DNA of 64,000 nt from positions 12,683,001 through 12,747,000 of the forward strand of contig NC_068563.1 of assembly GCF_022201045.2 (NCBI RefSeq), written 5' to 3'. Below the pieces are notes generated by a model, which was not told where the DNA came from, did no database searches, and was given only the letters and a program-made list of their open reading frames with translations. Source of the stretch: Citrus sinensis. Its lineage: Eukaryota; Streptophyta; Magnoliopsida; Sapindales; Rutaceae. Below are positions 8,720 to 20,956 of the stretch, in pieces. The stretch's first letter is position 1, and every line of letters starts with the position of its first letter. Position numbers and translations under genes: made by a program.

Positions 8720-11527
8720 ATGCTTGGGAAATACAAAACAGCAATTGGATGGACCATGGCAGACATCAAAGGGATAAGCCTATCAATATGCATGCATAAA
8801 ATTTTGTTAGAAGACTGCTACAGCAATTCAGTGGAGCAACAGAGAAGGTTAAACCCTATTATGAAAGAAGTGGTGAAGAAAGAAATCATCAAATGGTTGG
8901 ATACTGGAATCCTATATCCGATATCAGACAGTTCGTGGGTGAGCCCAGTCCAATGTGTTCCAAAGAAGGGAGGGATAACAGTGATAGCAAATGAGAAGGA
9001 TGAACTTATTCCTACAAGGACAGTGACTGGATGGAGAGTATGTATGGATTACAAGATGCTCAACAAAGCCACAAAGAAGGATCACTTCCCACTCCCATTC
9101 ATAGATCAGATGTTGGACAAACTTGCTGGAAAACAGTACTATTGTTTCCTAGATGGGTATTCAGGCTACAACCAAATTGCTATAACTCCAAAGGATCAAG
9201 AAAAGACTACAGTTACCTGTCCTTATGGAACCTTTGCCTTCAGAAGGATGCCCTTTGGTTTGTGCAATGCTCCAACAACTTTTCAGAGACGTATGATGTC
9301 TATTTTTTCTGATATGGTAGAGCAAACTTTAGAAGTCTTCATTGATGACTTCTTAGTTTTTGGAGAGACATATAATGATTGTTTACACAACTTAGAAGAA
9401 GTTCTTAAAAGATATGAGATGACTAACTTAGTGCTCAATTAGGAAAAATGTCATTTCATGGTGCAAGAAGGCATAGTGTTGGGTCATAAGATATCCAAGA
9501 ACGACATTGAGATAGACAAAGCCAAGATAGAAGTAATAGATAAACTGCCACCTCCAACTTCAATTAAGGATATTAAGAGTTTTTTAGGTCATGCTGGATT
9601 TTATAGAAGATTCATTAAGGATTTTTCCAAGATAGCTAAACCATTATGCTCATTGCTGGAACATGACAAGCCTTTTCACTTTGATAAAGACTGTCTTCAA
9701 GCCTTTGGAGAATTAAAGAAAGCTTTGATCACTGCATCGGTGGTTATATCACCAGATTGAACTCTACCATTTGAACAGATGTGTGATGCCAGTGACCATT
9801 CTGTTGGAGCAATATTAGGGTAGAGAAAGGATAAGATTTTTCACTTCATATACTATGCAAGCAAAAGTCTTACTCAAACTCAAATTAATTACACCACTAC
9901 ACAGAAAGAGTTGCTAGCAGTAATATTTACTTTTGCTAAATTCAAAGCTTACTTGGCGGGTACTAAAGTGATCGTATACACAGACCATGCAGCCATCAAG
10001 TACTTAATTTCAAAGAAGGATGCCAAACCAAGATTAATCAGATGGATTTTATTGCTTCAGGAGTTTGATCTGGAAATTAAAAATAGAAAGGGGATTGAGA
10101 ATCAAGTAGCAGACCACTTGTCGAGGCTGGAAGCAGACATAAGTACATTGACAAGAAATGATATCACTGAAACTTTTCCTGATGAACAGTTGTTAGTAGT
10201 ACAACAAGCACAGATGCTGCAGCAATCAGGATCTCCATGGTATGCAGATTTTGCTAACTACTTAGTAAGTGGGTTGCTACCACTTGAGTTGAAGTTTCAG
10301 GAGAAAAAGAAATTTCTTCATGATGTTAGAAGCTATCAGTGGGATGACCCATATTTATATAAGTTATGCTCGAATCAAGTAATATGAAGATGTGCTTCAG
10401 AGGGAAAGATTCCCCACATACTGGAGTCATGCCATGCTGCAGCATATGGAGGACATTTTGGTGGTCACAGAACAGCTGCTAAAGTTCTGTAATCAGGTTA
10501 TTACTGGCCTTCTATTTTTAAAGATGCTTATGACTTTTTTAAATGTCGTGACAGGTGTCAAAGGATAGGGAACATAACTAAAAGACATGAAATGCCTTTG
10601 ACAAACATTCTGGAAGTGGAAGTTTTTTATGTATGGGGAATAGATTTCATGGGACCTTTTCCACTATCCTTTGGGAACTTATATATACTTGTTGCTGTGG
10701 ATTATGTCTCCAAGTGGGTAGAAGCTGCAGCATTAGCCACCAATGATGCTAAAATAGTGGTGGCCTTTCTTTAGAAAAGTATTTTTTCCAGGTTTGGCAC
10801 TCCTAGAGCAATTATAAGTGATTAGGGTACTCATTTTTGCAACAAAGTATTTGTTGTAGCTATGGTAAAATATGGAGTTAGGCATAAAGTAGCAACAACA
10901 TATCACCCACAATTTAATGGTCAGGCAGAAGTGTCCAATAGAGAAATGAAGAAAATCTTAGAAAAAATGGTGAACCCATCATGGAAGGATTGGTCCTTGC
11001 GGTTACATGACTCCCTATAGGCCTATAGAACAACATACAAAACATCACTTGGCATGTCTCCTTACTGAATTATTTATGGGAAGGCTTGTCACCTGCCACT
11101 TGAGCTAGAGCAAAAAGCACATTGGGCACTGAAGCAATTAAATTGGGATTTACATGCTGCAGTAGAGCAAAAGAAGCTTCAACTCTGTGAGCTTGATGAA
11201 TTATGGTTGTTCTCATATGAAAATGCAAGAATCTATAAAGAGACGACAAAACATTGGCACGACAAGCATATCCAAAACAGGGAATTCAACCCTGGTCAAC
11301 AAGTGCTACTCCATAATACAAGACTAAGATTATTTTCAGGAAAACTAAAATCTCGATGGTCTGGACCTTTTAAGCTGCTTAGAATTTATCCTCATGGGGT
11401 TGTTGATCTTCTAGAAGAACAAACAGGTCAAGAATTTAAAGTTAATGGACACAGGGTTAAGCATTACATACACCTAGGGGCAGATTGTTCAAATGAGGTC
11501 TTACTCCTTAAAGAACCAAGCTATTGA
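8720..11527 (+). pseudogene. pol (reverse transcriptase, RNase H, integrase) of element B
   Basis: A single frame holds RT (conserved GWRVCMDYKMLN near 9030; active-site FIDDF near 9340), RNase H (CDAS near 9786; YTDHAA near 9978), and integrase (zinc-finger remnant near 10450-10560; first catalytic Asp in WGIDFMGPF near 10640; second near 10818; third acidic residue near 10960). It is interrupted by at least nine stops, at about 9440, 9758, 9821, 10385, 10490, 10772, 10822, 11018 and 11066. Compared with element D, each can be explained by a C-to-T or G-to-A change at a Trp, Gln or Arg codon. No frameshift is needed across the stretch. It is close in sequence to pol of D at 60102-63269. Confidence 0.92.
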
Positions 11528-12239
11528 TCAGTCAAACAAGGTCATGCTGAAGGACCTTAAATCAAGCGCTCAATGGGAGGCAACCCATTGTGGAGGCAAC
11601 CACTTCAAACCGAGCTTGATCCTCTCTGGTTTTACTTCTGGCTATTTATTTTTATCCTTTCGTATTATTGAACTCTTTACTTCTGTTATCATTCTATATC
11701 TTTATTTTTAATTTTTTAGAATTGGTTTTAGTTTTTGAGGGAAGTATGTGTGACAAATGAATTCCATATTGACAATTGGGGTTGTATTGTGACAGAGTAT
11801 AGAGGCCAGCCATGTGTCAGAAGCTATTGGAGTAGAGTATGTAACTGTTGCTAGAGCAAACAATTGGGTGCTGCAGCAACCAATATTACCGTTACAGTAA
11901 CTTAAAGTTGGAGCCTCTCACTTACCGTTGGAGATAAATCATGACAGATGGATGCATGGATTTGGATAGAAATTGAGGAAGAAAAAAATCTCTGAAATTA
12001 ATGCATTAATTTCTCTTGCCTATTTTTATGGGATATAGTCAATAAATTCAAAATATTTTCTTCCCTAATTTATCTTTATTTACTGGATTTATCTTCAACT
12101 ACAAAAAGGGAATTACTGTGCGTAATGACGTACGACACTATTTCCCCTCTCATTCGCAAGCACAACTCCAATAATTCTTACCACCATCTTCTCATTTTAC
12201 TCTTAGGCCTTTTACCTTCGAATTGTTACTGCTATAGCA
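11528..12239 (+). other. Spacer between pol and env-like ORF of element B
   Basis: About 0.7 kb without a supported gene. It is T-rich in its first third and contains CTGTAGCA-like trinucleotide-poor repeats typical of this element. It may hold the splice acceptor for the env-like ORF; I could not place one. Confidence 0.35.
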
Positions 12240-13922
12240 ATGCCAAGGTATAAGAGAACAACCAGCCGACTTAAAGATCCTTCACGTTTCCAAAGTTACC
12301 ACGCGAAAGAAAAATATGAAGAATTCATTGAACCGCGTAAGATTCTGGAGGAAAAAGGGTTTCAATTTCCATCATAACTCACAAGAATTGTGCAAACAGT
12401 ACAAAATGTTGCAGCAAAGCGTGGGTGGCTAGAGTTTTGCAACCACCCTCGACATCATGTGCTGCCAGTAGTCAAGGAATTTTACGTCAATTTGGTAAGC
12501 CCTGGTCAGCACAACATTTGGGTAAGAAACACACTTGTTTCATTAGACTCTCGAGTTATAAATGCTTTTTATAATTTACCTGCTGAAATTAATTGTGAGT
12601 ATACCAAGTTGCTTGACAAATTGACCCCGAAAAGATGGAACACCATCTCCACAGCTCTTACAGGAGAGGGGGCATCGTGGGCTAATGAGGAAGGGCGGGT
12701 AGTTAATAAGATAGATTTAAAATCCATTACTAAGGTGTGGGTGAAATTTCTGAAATCCAAGCTTATGCTAACCACCCACACTACTACTGTTTCACAAGAA
12801 AGGTTGGTTCTGTTATATGCTATTGTTCAAGGTCTTCCCATAGATATGGGAAGCATTATCGAAAAAGAAATTAGAGATTGTGCCATAAAAAAACACAAAG
12901 CTGCCACCTTGCTATTTCCTTCACTCATCACCAGTATCTGTGTAGTATCCGGTGTTCGTCTTAATGCAAAGGATGAACATGTCAAGAATGATGGTGCCTG
13001 ACTGCACGCACCATTTAGAGAATTATTGGTGAAAGTACTGGAGCAACAACTGAACCAACTGTTGTAACAGGGGTGAGACAAGTTATTGGTTTAGAATAGA
13101 CAATCCAGGCACTGAGCACCAGTATCACTCAATGTGCTGAGGCTCAGCAGAGGGAAAACGATAAGTTTTGGAGCTATTTATAGCACCTGGACAGCCACCT
13201 ACACCAATTTGCTCTTTACATGAAAAACACCCACCGGAATTTCCTTGATTCATTGCCCAGCAATACAATTTTGACACCAACACCACAGATGCTCCAGCAG
13301 AAGCCAATGAAGAAGCCATTGACACAGATGAACCAGAAGCAGAAGTGCAGTAAACCCACAAGCAGAGGCTGAATCAGAAGATGCTGAACCATCAGATCAA
13401 CTTGAGGAAGAATGTGACAAGTGTGCGATTGACAATTCACCCACAGAGGCAGATGACGATTCTGAGAAAGAACGTGAGGAACCCCCAGTTAGGACCTCTT
13501 CCAAAACCAGGAAAAAGCACATTATCCAAGAAGAGGAAGAGAATGAACCTGAAGAGGAGCCCCCCATTCCAGTCCTTTCGAGAAAGGGTAAGGAAAAAAT
13601 AGCAACCCCTCTTGCCTCTGAAGATGAAGTCGAGCAAGTCGATGCAGAGCTGGAAGCTGTAGCAACCAGAGTCACACGTACACCTACAAAAGCCAAGCAG
13701 CTACTTGACATCATTACCGCCATCACAGTTGATGCACCAATCCCAGCTCCTCCACAGCAAACTCCTAGCAAACCTGTTCTTGCTAGTCCTAGAGGATCCA
13801 GCAAAAGAAAAGGCAGCACTTCTGGAGGCACTACTACAACAGCCTCGACAGAACTAAAAAGGACATATCAGTGTCAACTAAGCAAGTTGTCCCAGCCGCA
13901 ACTCCCCCCACCAGCCCATTGA
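12240..13922 (+). pseudogene. env-like ORF of element B (plant transposon protein of Athila type)
   Basis: From the ATG at 12240 one frame can be followed for about 560 codons, with stops near 12375 and 12999 and several more between 13002 and 13350. The first half (about 12390-13001) is a globular domain of the type usually annotated as putative plant transposon protein in Athila env-like ORFs. It starts with an RGWLEF segment and has a KLTPKRWN segment. The second half (13350-13922) is acidic, then Ser/Pro/Thr/Lys-rich and low-complexity. I see no clear signal peptide or transmembrane helix in the readable parts. The position after integrase is typical for Athila; its role in the element is unknown. 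Confidence 0.72.
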
Positions 13923-15212
13923 CGAAAAAGACAAAGACGTTGCCAGCTACCTCCCCACAAGCTTCCCCAAAGGATAAGCTGCGCAATGCATCTAAGAAGT
14001 GTTGATGTCATCCCACCATGTTGCAGCAATACCCAAACAACAGGGGAGTATCCCCTTAATGCTAGTCAATTTATTCAATTCTTAAAAACTTTTCTTTCAT
14101 TATGTTTTCAATTTGTGTGATTTATTTTCTAACATCCTCTTCCATGTCCTTGTTGATTTGCGTGACCTTGTTGTTGTGTGCTTTGTTGTGTGCATGTGAG
14201 GACACAGCACCATTTACAGTTTTGGGGGGATGTATCTCTGGGTGTTTTGAATATGTGTTTATGTATGTATTGTGTGAAGGTCTGCTATCTAATATTTGTG
14301 TATGGATTTGAAAAGCCTAATGAAGATAAATTGAGTGTTAATTAGTGATCATAAGAATGCCGAGTAGAGATAGTTATAGATGGAGAGTGAAATTCTGTCC
14401 TGACATTTAAACTTTGGTGGAGTTTTATGAGACTGCTGTAGCAAAGCCAAAAGAATAGACATGATCTTAAGTTTGGGGGGGAAAAAGTTTAATTGACTGT
14501 GCTTGCTATGAAATAAATTCTGCTCCAATGGCTCAAGTTGCTGAGTAACTAGAGCTGAGTATGTACCCCATATGCAGAGCTACGTTCAAAGACAACAAGA
14601 GTTATGAGCAGTACTGTAGCAATTACTCTAAAAAAAAAAGTGAGACAATATACAAGGAAGTCCTCTGTTTAGGATATTGAGTAGCCAGGTCTATTCATGA
14701 GCCCCATGTTCAGCCCTGAGTAAAAGATATCTCTAGATAAGATTATATTACAAATATTGCTACAACAACTCTGATTTGTGCATGGTTTGAGTAATTGGGT
14801 GTCATCATTACAATTGATAGGCATTCACATGAAAAATAAATGTTACAGTGAGGAGGTTAAATACTCTCAAGTTTTCATTCTTAAAGACAACACAGTTTGA
14901 GTATGAGAGATTTATACTACCCCATATATGAATAAAATTGTGCTACTACTTAATTACATGCAATCTCTTGGTAATGTTGTAGCATCTCTGGAATTCAATC
15001 AAAGTAACACACACACACTGTGGACAGAAGGAAGCTTAAGTCTAGAACTGATTTACTATGATCATTTTTCATGATTAGGATTGTGATCTGAAGGTGGAAG
15101 AATCCTTCCAAATTTGATAAAAGAGCTAAGTTGTATGTTGTATGATTGTGTGCGTGAAGTGTTAGTATGTTGTCATTACTTGAGGACAAGTAACGATTTA
15201 AGTTTGGGGGTG
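13923..15212 (+). other. 3' non-coding region and polypurine tract of element B
   Basis: No supported ORF. Polypurine-like motifs AGTTTGGGGG occur near 14471 and at 15201-15210; the latter directly precedes the LTR and is the probable priming tract, and a related TTTTGGGGGG is at 14220. Short CTGTAGCA repeats are scattered through the stretch. Confidence 0.6.
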
Positions 15213-16668
15213 TGATAACTCTATGGAATGAGAGTTATTACAGCAATTCTAGACTTAAATCAAGATCACTTAGAGAGTAAATGAGGTGTTTTTATTATAT
15301 TTTGGTTATATTTTACATAAACATCCATTTTAGTTGAGTCTTAATAAGTTTTGCTTGAATTAAAGTAATTTGTGCTCAATACATATGCATAATTGTAGGT
15401 TATAATTCATAAAGGGATGTTGAGATATTAGACTAGCAAGAGGAGGAAAGAATATGGCCGCAAAAGAAGTGAAGCATAACCGGGAACAGTGCAGTGTTAT
15501 AGTCCTTGTTAGAGCAATCATTGTTGTAGCAGTCCTAGAGCATTGAGAGAGAAAACCTAGCGCGAGTCAGTTGCAGAATTGCGATCTGCAGTTTCCTAAT
15601 TTAACTCACGCACGCCCGAGGCTTTTTTTTACCCTAGTTTTTAGTTATAAAAGGAGGCGCGCACCACATAAAACGGCGGCAATTAATTAACATTGGAAAG
15701 ATCGAGAGGAAGAGAAGAAAATAATCCGCATTCAAGGGAACCAATTCTGCACAGTGAAGAACTTAGCAGAGTTATTTGGATTCAATCTTCATCGTTCTCT
15801 ACTTATTCTTTTCCTTACTCATTGATTGAGCCAATGTATTTCATGACCAATATTTTGATGATTTTTTTCTCTTTCAAAATATGAACTAAATTTGCTTGTA
15901 GTTGAGTGACAAACAATCTAAGGGGTTCTTGACTGTTCTTATGAGTTGCTATGTCATTGTTGTAGCATTTTACTCTAGTAGATATTATTGTAACTGTTAT
16001 TTCGGTTGACCACCCATTTAATAGTTCAAGTTAAGATAGAGCCGCAAAAAGACATGTCTTAGCGGATATTATTAAAGTAATACTTGATCTTAACTTAAGT
16101 TTCCTGGATTAAGTTTATCTTGAATCCCATAAGGGCTATACTTGAAGTTAAGATTTGCGAAAAACTAGACATAGGTACTCACCTTGTAGGGTGGAGAGAA
16201 TAAAGGTTCATAAGGTCATGCCGTAGGTAGAATAGCAACTGGTCATTCCTAATACACTTAAAGGTGTGAGAGTTCCAACACGTGACAACTGAGGATGCAG
16301 ACTAATTCTGCCCAATGCTGTAGCAATTGCTGTAACAACTGGTGTTAACTTGATGAAAAGCAGTCAGCCCATAAAGAGAGTTTGATCATTCAACTACCAT
16401 ATTCTCAATTGATTCTTAGACGTATTGAATTTAATTTATTTCATTACTGCATTGTTTTATTTTATTCTCTCACAATTATCAATTTCAATAGAACCTACTT
16501 TACATTTGTTAATTTTGGACTTAAGGTAGATTGTACTATTGTGATTGCTGTAGCATTTCTAGTGACATCAATTCCTGTGGAGACGATCTTGAATATTCAT
16601 CACTTTATTACTTGTTGTGTACACTTGCACATTGGCATCAATAGCATTTGATTATAAAACAACCAACA
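15213..16668 (+). repeat. 3' LTR of element B
   Basis: The 1456-bp LTR begins TGATAACTCTATGG and ends CAACCAACA, after the polypurine tract AGTTTGGGGGTG. The start agrees with the LTR of element E at 19395. From 15428 on it aligns with the 5' remnant. GTTGC follows as the expected right half of a target duplication. Confidence 0.9.
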
Positions 16669-17199
16669 GTTGCATAACTTGCATTTCAATGGCTTCAATC
16701 AAATTCAAAAAAAGAGAGATAACTACTATTATCATTAAGCAATCCTCTGCAATCTGAGCATAAAATTTGTGTATTTATTTCATTAATTCACACATTGAGC
16801 TTTCATTTGTAATCAAACACATTGTGTGAGTGTAAAATCAAGTTGAGTGATTGTAAGTGTTGGGACACACTTGGGTTAAGATATTGGGGATAATCTCTTG
16901 TTTTAGAGGTCTATTGACACCTTAGAAGTCAATTGTAAGTGTTGTTAAAGCCTTGGAAGCTCGCTTGGTGAAATCCTCAAGCCTAGTGAGCTTGGAGGCA
17001 TGGAGATAGGCACGGTTGGCCGAACCATGTAAAAATCGCATGTTTGCTCTCTCTTACCCTATCTTTTTATTTTTCATTGTACATTATTTTGCTTATTTCA
17101 AATTTGGTTGATTTGTTTATATTGTATTAAGTTTTAGTTGCTTAATTTTTTAGAAACCCAATTCACCCCCTTATTGGATTGCCTAATTAGTATTTCATT
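16669..17199 (+). repeat. Partial 5' LTR and leader of the copia relic
   Basis: This stretch ends just before the primer site, as a copia LTR should. No second LTR is in the window for comparison, so its left boundary in the original element is unknown. I see no ORF. Confidence 0.55.
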
Positions 17200-17211
17200 T
17201 GGTATCAGAGC
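17200..17211 (+). promoter_or_regulatory. Primer binding site of the copia relic (tRNA-iMet)
   Basis: TGGTATCAGAGC is the standard plant Ty1/copia primer site complementary to initiator tRNA-Met. It lies 55 bp before the gag start. Confidence 0.85.
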
Positions 17212-17254
17212 AAGGTGCTCTTATTTAGACTTAACCGTCTTGAGTTAAAGATCA

Positions 17255-17862
17255 ATGGTAACGCAAAATGATTTTATGTTTAGGGAAGGACAGTCCACCA
17301 CTAGACCACCATATTTTGATAAAAACAATTACCCGTACTGGAAAACTAGGATGAGAATTTACTTACAAGCTTTAGAGTATGAGATTTAGGAAATCATTGA
17401 TGATGATCCTTTCATGCCGACTACTAAAAATGAAGAAGGGGAAGAAAGAGGAAAAGCTTCTCTAAATTCTAAAGCTATGAATGCCTTATTTTATGCCTTA
17501 AATAAGAAAGAGTTCCATAGAGTTTCCAGTTGTGAAAATGCTCATGAAATTTAGAATAAACTTGAAGTTGTCTATGAGGGTACAAACCAAGTGAAAGAGT
17601 CTAAAATCAGTAGGTATACTAGACAATACGAGTTGTTCTAACTAGAACAAAATGAGAGTGTTCATTCCATGTACACTAGATTTACCGATATAGTAAACAC
17701 ATTAGGAGCATTTGGTAAGACCTTTTCAAATAGCGAAAAAGTAAAGAAAATCATTAGGTCAATACCAAAGGAATGGAGACCTAAGAGAATGGCCATTGAG
17801 AAAGCCAAAGATTTAAATACTTTACTTATTGATGATTTAATAAGTCTCCTTATGAGATTTGG
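17255..17862 (+). pseudogene. Copia gag, N-terminal part
   Basis: From the ATG at 17255 one frame shows the copia gag start (PPYFDKNNYPYWKTRM) and the following UBN2-type helical domain, ending near LLIDDLISLL. In-frame stops lie near 17387, 17552 and 17639; the first two replace a Trp of the family pattern. The end is fused to integrase sequence by a deletion that removed the zinc knuckle, protease and integrase core. Confidence 0.82.
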
Positions 17863-19394
17863 AAAGATAGAAAACCCCACATTGGTTATTTCAAAGTTTT
17901 TGGATGCAAATATTTTCTTTTGAACACGAAAGATAATCTTGGTAAATTTGATCCTAAATCTGATGTTGGTATTTTTTTTTGTTATTCAAACACAAGCAAA
18001 GCTTATATAGTGTATAATAAAAGAATTTTGGTTGTGGAAGAATCTATGCATGTTACATTTGATAAGTCTAACATTTCCTCTACGGAGAAAGTAGTTGTTA
18101 ATGATGATGCAGATAAAGAGTCACAAGAAGAATTATCCAAAGGTAAACAAGAGAATGGACCGCATGAAAATCAAGAAGATAGACAAAAAGAAGAAACAAA
18201 TATGGAGCAACAAGAAGCTATTCCTAAACACTCCCCAAGGAGTAGAGGTATGTCTCTTCTCACCCCAAAGAACAAATTTTAAGTGACCTTCAAGAGGTGT
18301 AACTACTAGGTCAACATTTAGAAATACATGTCAACATATTGTATTCATATCTCAAATTAAACCAAAATCCTTTTTTGAATGCGGAAAACGATAAATCTTT
18401 GATTATGGTAATGTAAGAGGAGTTAAACCGATTTGAGAGAAACAATGTGTGAAAATTAGTTCTTGAACCTAAACATCAATCCATCATTGGCACTAAATAG
18501 GCATTTAGAAATAAAATGAATGAATCTGATGTGGTTGTAAGGAATAAAGCTAGATTAGTGGCTCAAGGTTACAACCAAGAAAAAGGAATTGATTTTGATG
18601 AAACTTTTGCACCAGTAGCTAGATTGGAATATATTAGGATGCTATTAGCATTTGCATGTCATAAAGATTTCATTTTCTATTAAATGGATGTCAAAAGTGC
18701 TTTCTTAAATGGTTGTATTATGGAAGAAGTGTATGTGAAATAATCCCCTAGCTTTGAAAATAAAAATTTCCAAATCATATTTATACGTTGTCAAAAGTAT
18801 TGTATGAATTGAAACAAATACTTAGAGCATGATATGATAGGCTTAAAAATTTCTTCTTAGATAACAGTTTTTTGATAGGAAAAGCGGATACTGCTCTCTT
18901 TGTTAAGTATAAGAATCAAGTTATACTTTTTAAAATTTATGTTGATGATATTATCTTTGGTTCTACTAATGAGTCTTTGTGCAAGGAATTTTCATCTTGT
19001 ATAAGTAAGGAATTTGAGATGAGCACGATGGGAGAATTGAAGTATTTCCTTGGACTTTAAAATCAAATAAAACAATGAGAGAGTCTTCATCAACCAAGCT
19101 AAATATGTCAAAGGTTTACTCAAGAGATTTGGCGTTGATGACTCAAAGACCAAGAGCACTATAATGAACACAACAACCAAGCTTGACAAAGATGAAAAAG
19201 GTAAAGTGGTTGATATTAAAATGTATTGAGGTATGATTGACTCTTTACTATACTTAACCGCAAGTAGACCTGATATCATGTTTAGTGTATGTTTGTGTCC
19301 AAGATTTCAATCATGTCCCAAGGAATCTCATTTGGTTGTTGTCAAAAGGAATTTTTGTTATTTGAATGGAACCATAGATCTTGGCCTTTAGTAT
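17851..19394 (+). pseudogene. Copia integrase C-terminus and reverse transcriptase, degenerate
   Basis: The first part (about 17851-18090) encodes the C-terminal integrase region with GYFKVFGCK and NTKDNLGKFDPKSD, followed by a charged linker to about 18282. RT follows in broken frames: [20 protein letters not shown] near 18560-18620, MDVKSAFLNG near 18690 and the active-site segment YVDDIIFGST near 18940-18970. Frameshifts and stops are frequent. The RNase H start is visible to the insertion of element E at 19395. Confidence 0.85.
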
Positions 19395-20839
19395 TGATAA
19401 CTCTATGAAATGAGAGTTATCATGATACTTTTAGGCTTAAATCAAGATTACTTAGAGAGTGATTGAGGTGTTTTAGTACATTTTAATGATAGTTTACATT
19501 AGCATCCATTTTAGCTTAAGTTTAATAAAGTTTGTATGATTTCGAATAATTGTGTGCTTAAAACATATGCATCATTGTAGGTAACTGGAAGTTAAATTTT
19601 TCATGGGAAGCATATTGTAGCAATGGGCTCACAAAAAGGACAAAAGAATATGGCTATAGAAGAATTGAAACAAATCTGGAACAGTGTAGTTGCTGTAGCC
19701 GTTGATGTAGCATCTGTTACTATAGCAATCCTAAAAGAATGACAGAGACAATTTCGCGTGAGAGACTTAGAAATGTGCAATCTGAAGTTTCCTAATCTGG
19801 AAGATATGCGCCCCTAGACTTTCGTTTACCCTAATTTTCACCTAAAAAATAAGCACACACGCAAAGGAGAATGGAGGCCATGAATCCAAGATTGAACATC
19901 GAAAAGAAACAAAGGAAAAACAGATTTCAAGAGCAAGAATCAAGGCTGCACCAGTGGAGAATTTGCGGGAATCAATTGGAATTCAGTCTTTCTTATTCTT
20001 CTCTTGTTTTCTTGTTTATTCTTTGATCAACTGAAATATTGTTTTTTACTTTTCTTTCACAAACTATGAACTAAGTTTACTTGTGGTTGAGTGATAAACA
20101 ATCTTAATGGGTTCTTGACTGAATTTATATGTTGCTGCATGTTTACTATAGCATTTTACTTTGGTAAAGCTTATTTCTATTCATTATTTTGGCTGACCAC
20201 CCATTTAATGATATAAGATAAGGAAGAGCCAGCAAAGGGCCTATCTTAGTGGAACATATCAGAGCAATACTAGGTTTTACATTGGGTTGCCTAGATTGAG
20301 TTTAACTTGACTCCAAAAGGGTCATGCTTAATCTAAAATTAGTGATGAACTAGACATAAGGATTCACCTTATAGGGTTAAAATAATCTAAGCGTGTAATT
20401 ATATATCTTATGTTGGCATAACAATTGGTCACTGTTAGGTTGTATATAGATATAAGACATCCAACATGCTACAGTTGAGGATACATAGGGATTCTGCCTA
20501 TTACTGTAGCAGATGTTGTAGCAACTAAACGTTGAATTAGAAGAAATATTCAAAACCATTAAGAGAGTTTAATCACTCAACTAGTTTATTCTTATTGATT
20601 TCATCCTTGTGTATGACGTGAAAGTTTACTTTCTACATATTCATTTATTGCATTTTATTGCATAGTTTATTAGTTTAATTGTTAATTTATTTTCATTTAA
20701 GGCAACTTGTGCTGTTAAGATTGCTGTAACAATTTCAGTAACATCAATCCTTGTGGAGACGATCTTGAATACTTATCATTATATTACTTGTTGTATACAC
20801 TTGAATATTAACATCATAGCAATTGAATTTACACCAACA
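19395..20839 (+). repeat. 5' LTR of element E
   Basis: The 1445-bp LTR begins TGATAACTCTATG and ends ACACCAACA and is alignable with the B LTRs along most of its length. It is followed 6 bp later by the primer site. Confidence 0.88.
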
Positions 20840-20845
20840 AGTTTT

Positions 20846-20863
20846 TGGCGCCGTTGTCGGGGA
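20846..20863 (+). promoter_or_regulatory. Primer binding site of element E (tRNA-Asp)
   Basis: TGGCGCCGTTGTCGGGGA matches the 3' end of plant tRNA-Asp except at one position. Confidence 0.8.
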
Positions 20864-20956
20864 TTGATTGTTTATTGAAATTTGTGAATTTACTTTTAAC
20901 AATGATAAACATTGATTTTTTTTAATTAGTTCATTTTGCTGACAGGAACTTCTTGC

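Larger units (their letters stand above)
4747..16668 (+). mobile_element. Element B: degenerate Athila-type Ty3 retrotransposon
   Basis: Order: 5' LTR remnant (4747-5891), primer site, gag, protease, RT-RNase H-integrase, env-like ORF, non-coding 3' region with polypurine tract, 3' LTR (15213-16668). Athila affiliation rests on the protease motif DLGAS, the near-tRNA-Asp primer site and the extra ORF after integrase. The first 215 bp of the 5' LTR are absent because element A is inserted there. Every ORF carries stops, so the copy is old and not autonomous. The right flank GTTGC leads into the copia relic, so B is nested in that element's 5' LTR region. Confidence 0.92.
16669..19394 (+). mobile_element. 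Ty1/copia retrotransposon relic
   Basis: It contains the end of a 5' LTR, a tRNA-iMet primer site (17200-17211), gag, the C-terminal part of integrase and part of RT. A deletion joins gag to integrase near 17855. The left end is cut by insertion of element B and the right end by element E at 19395. Stops occur throughout. The relic is the oldest visible layer here, since B and E both interrupt it. Confidence 0.88.

Noticed and set aside
13397..13831. Minus-strand 144-codon Ser-rich ORF
   Set aside because: Antisense to the acidic tail of the env-like ORF of element B; composition is the mirror of that tail.
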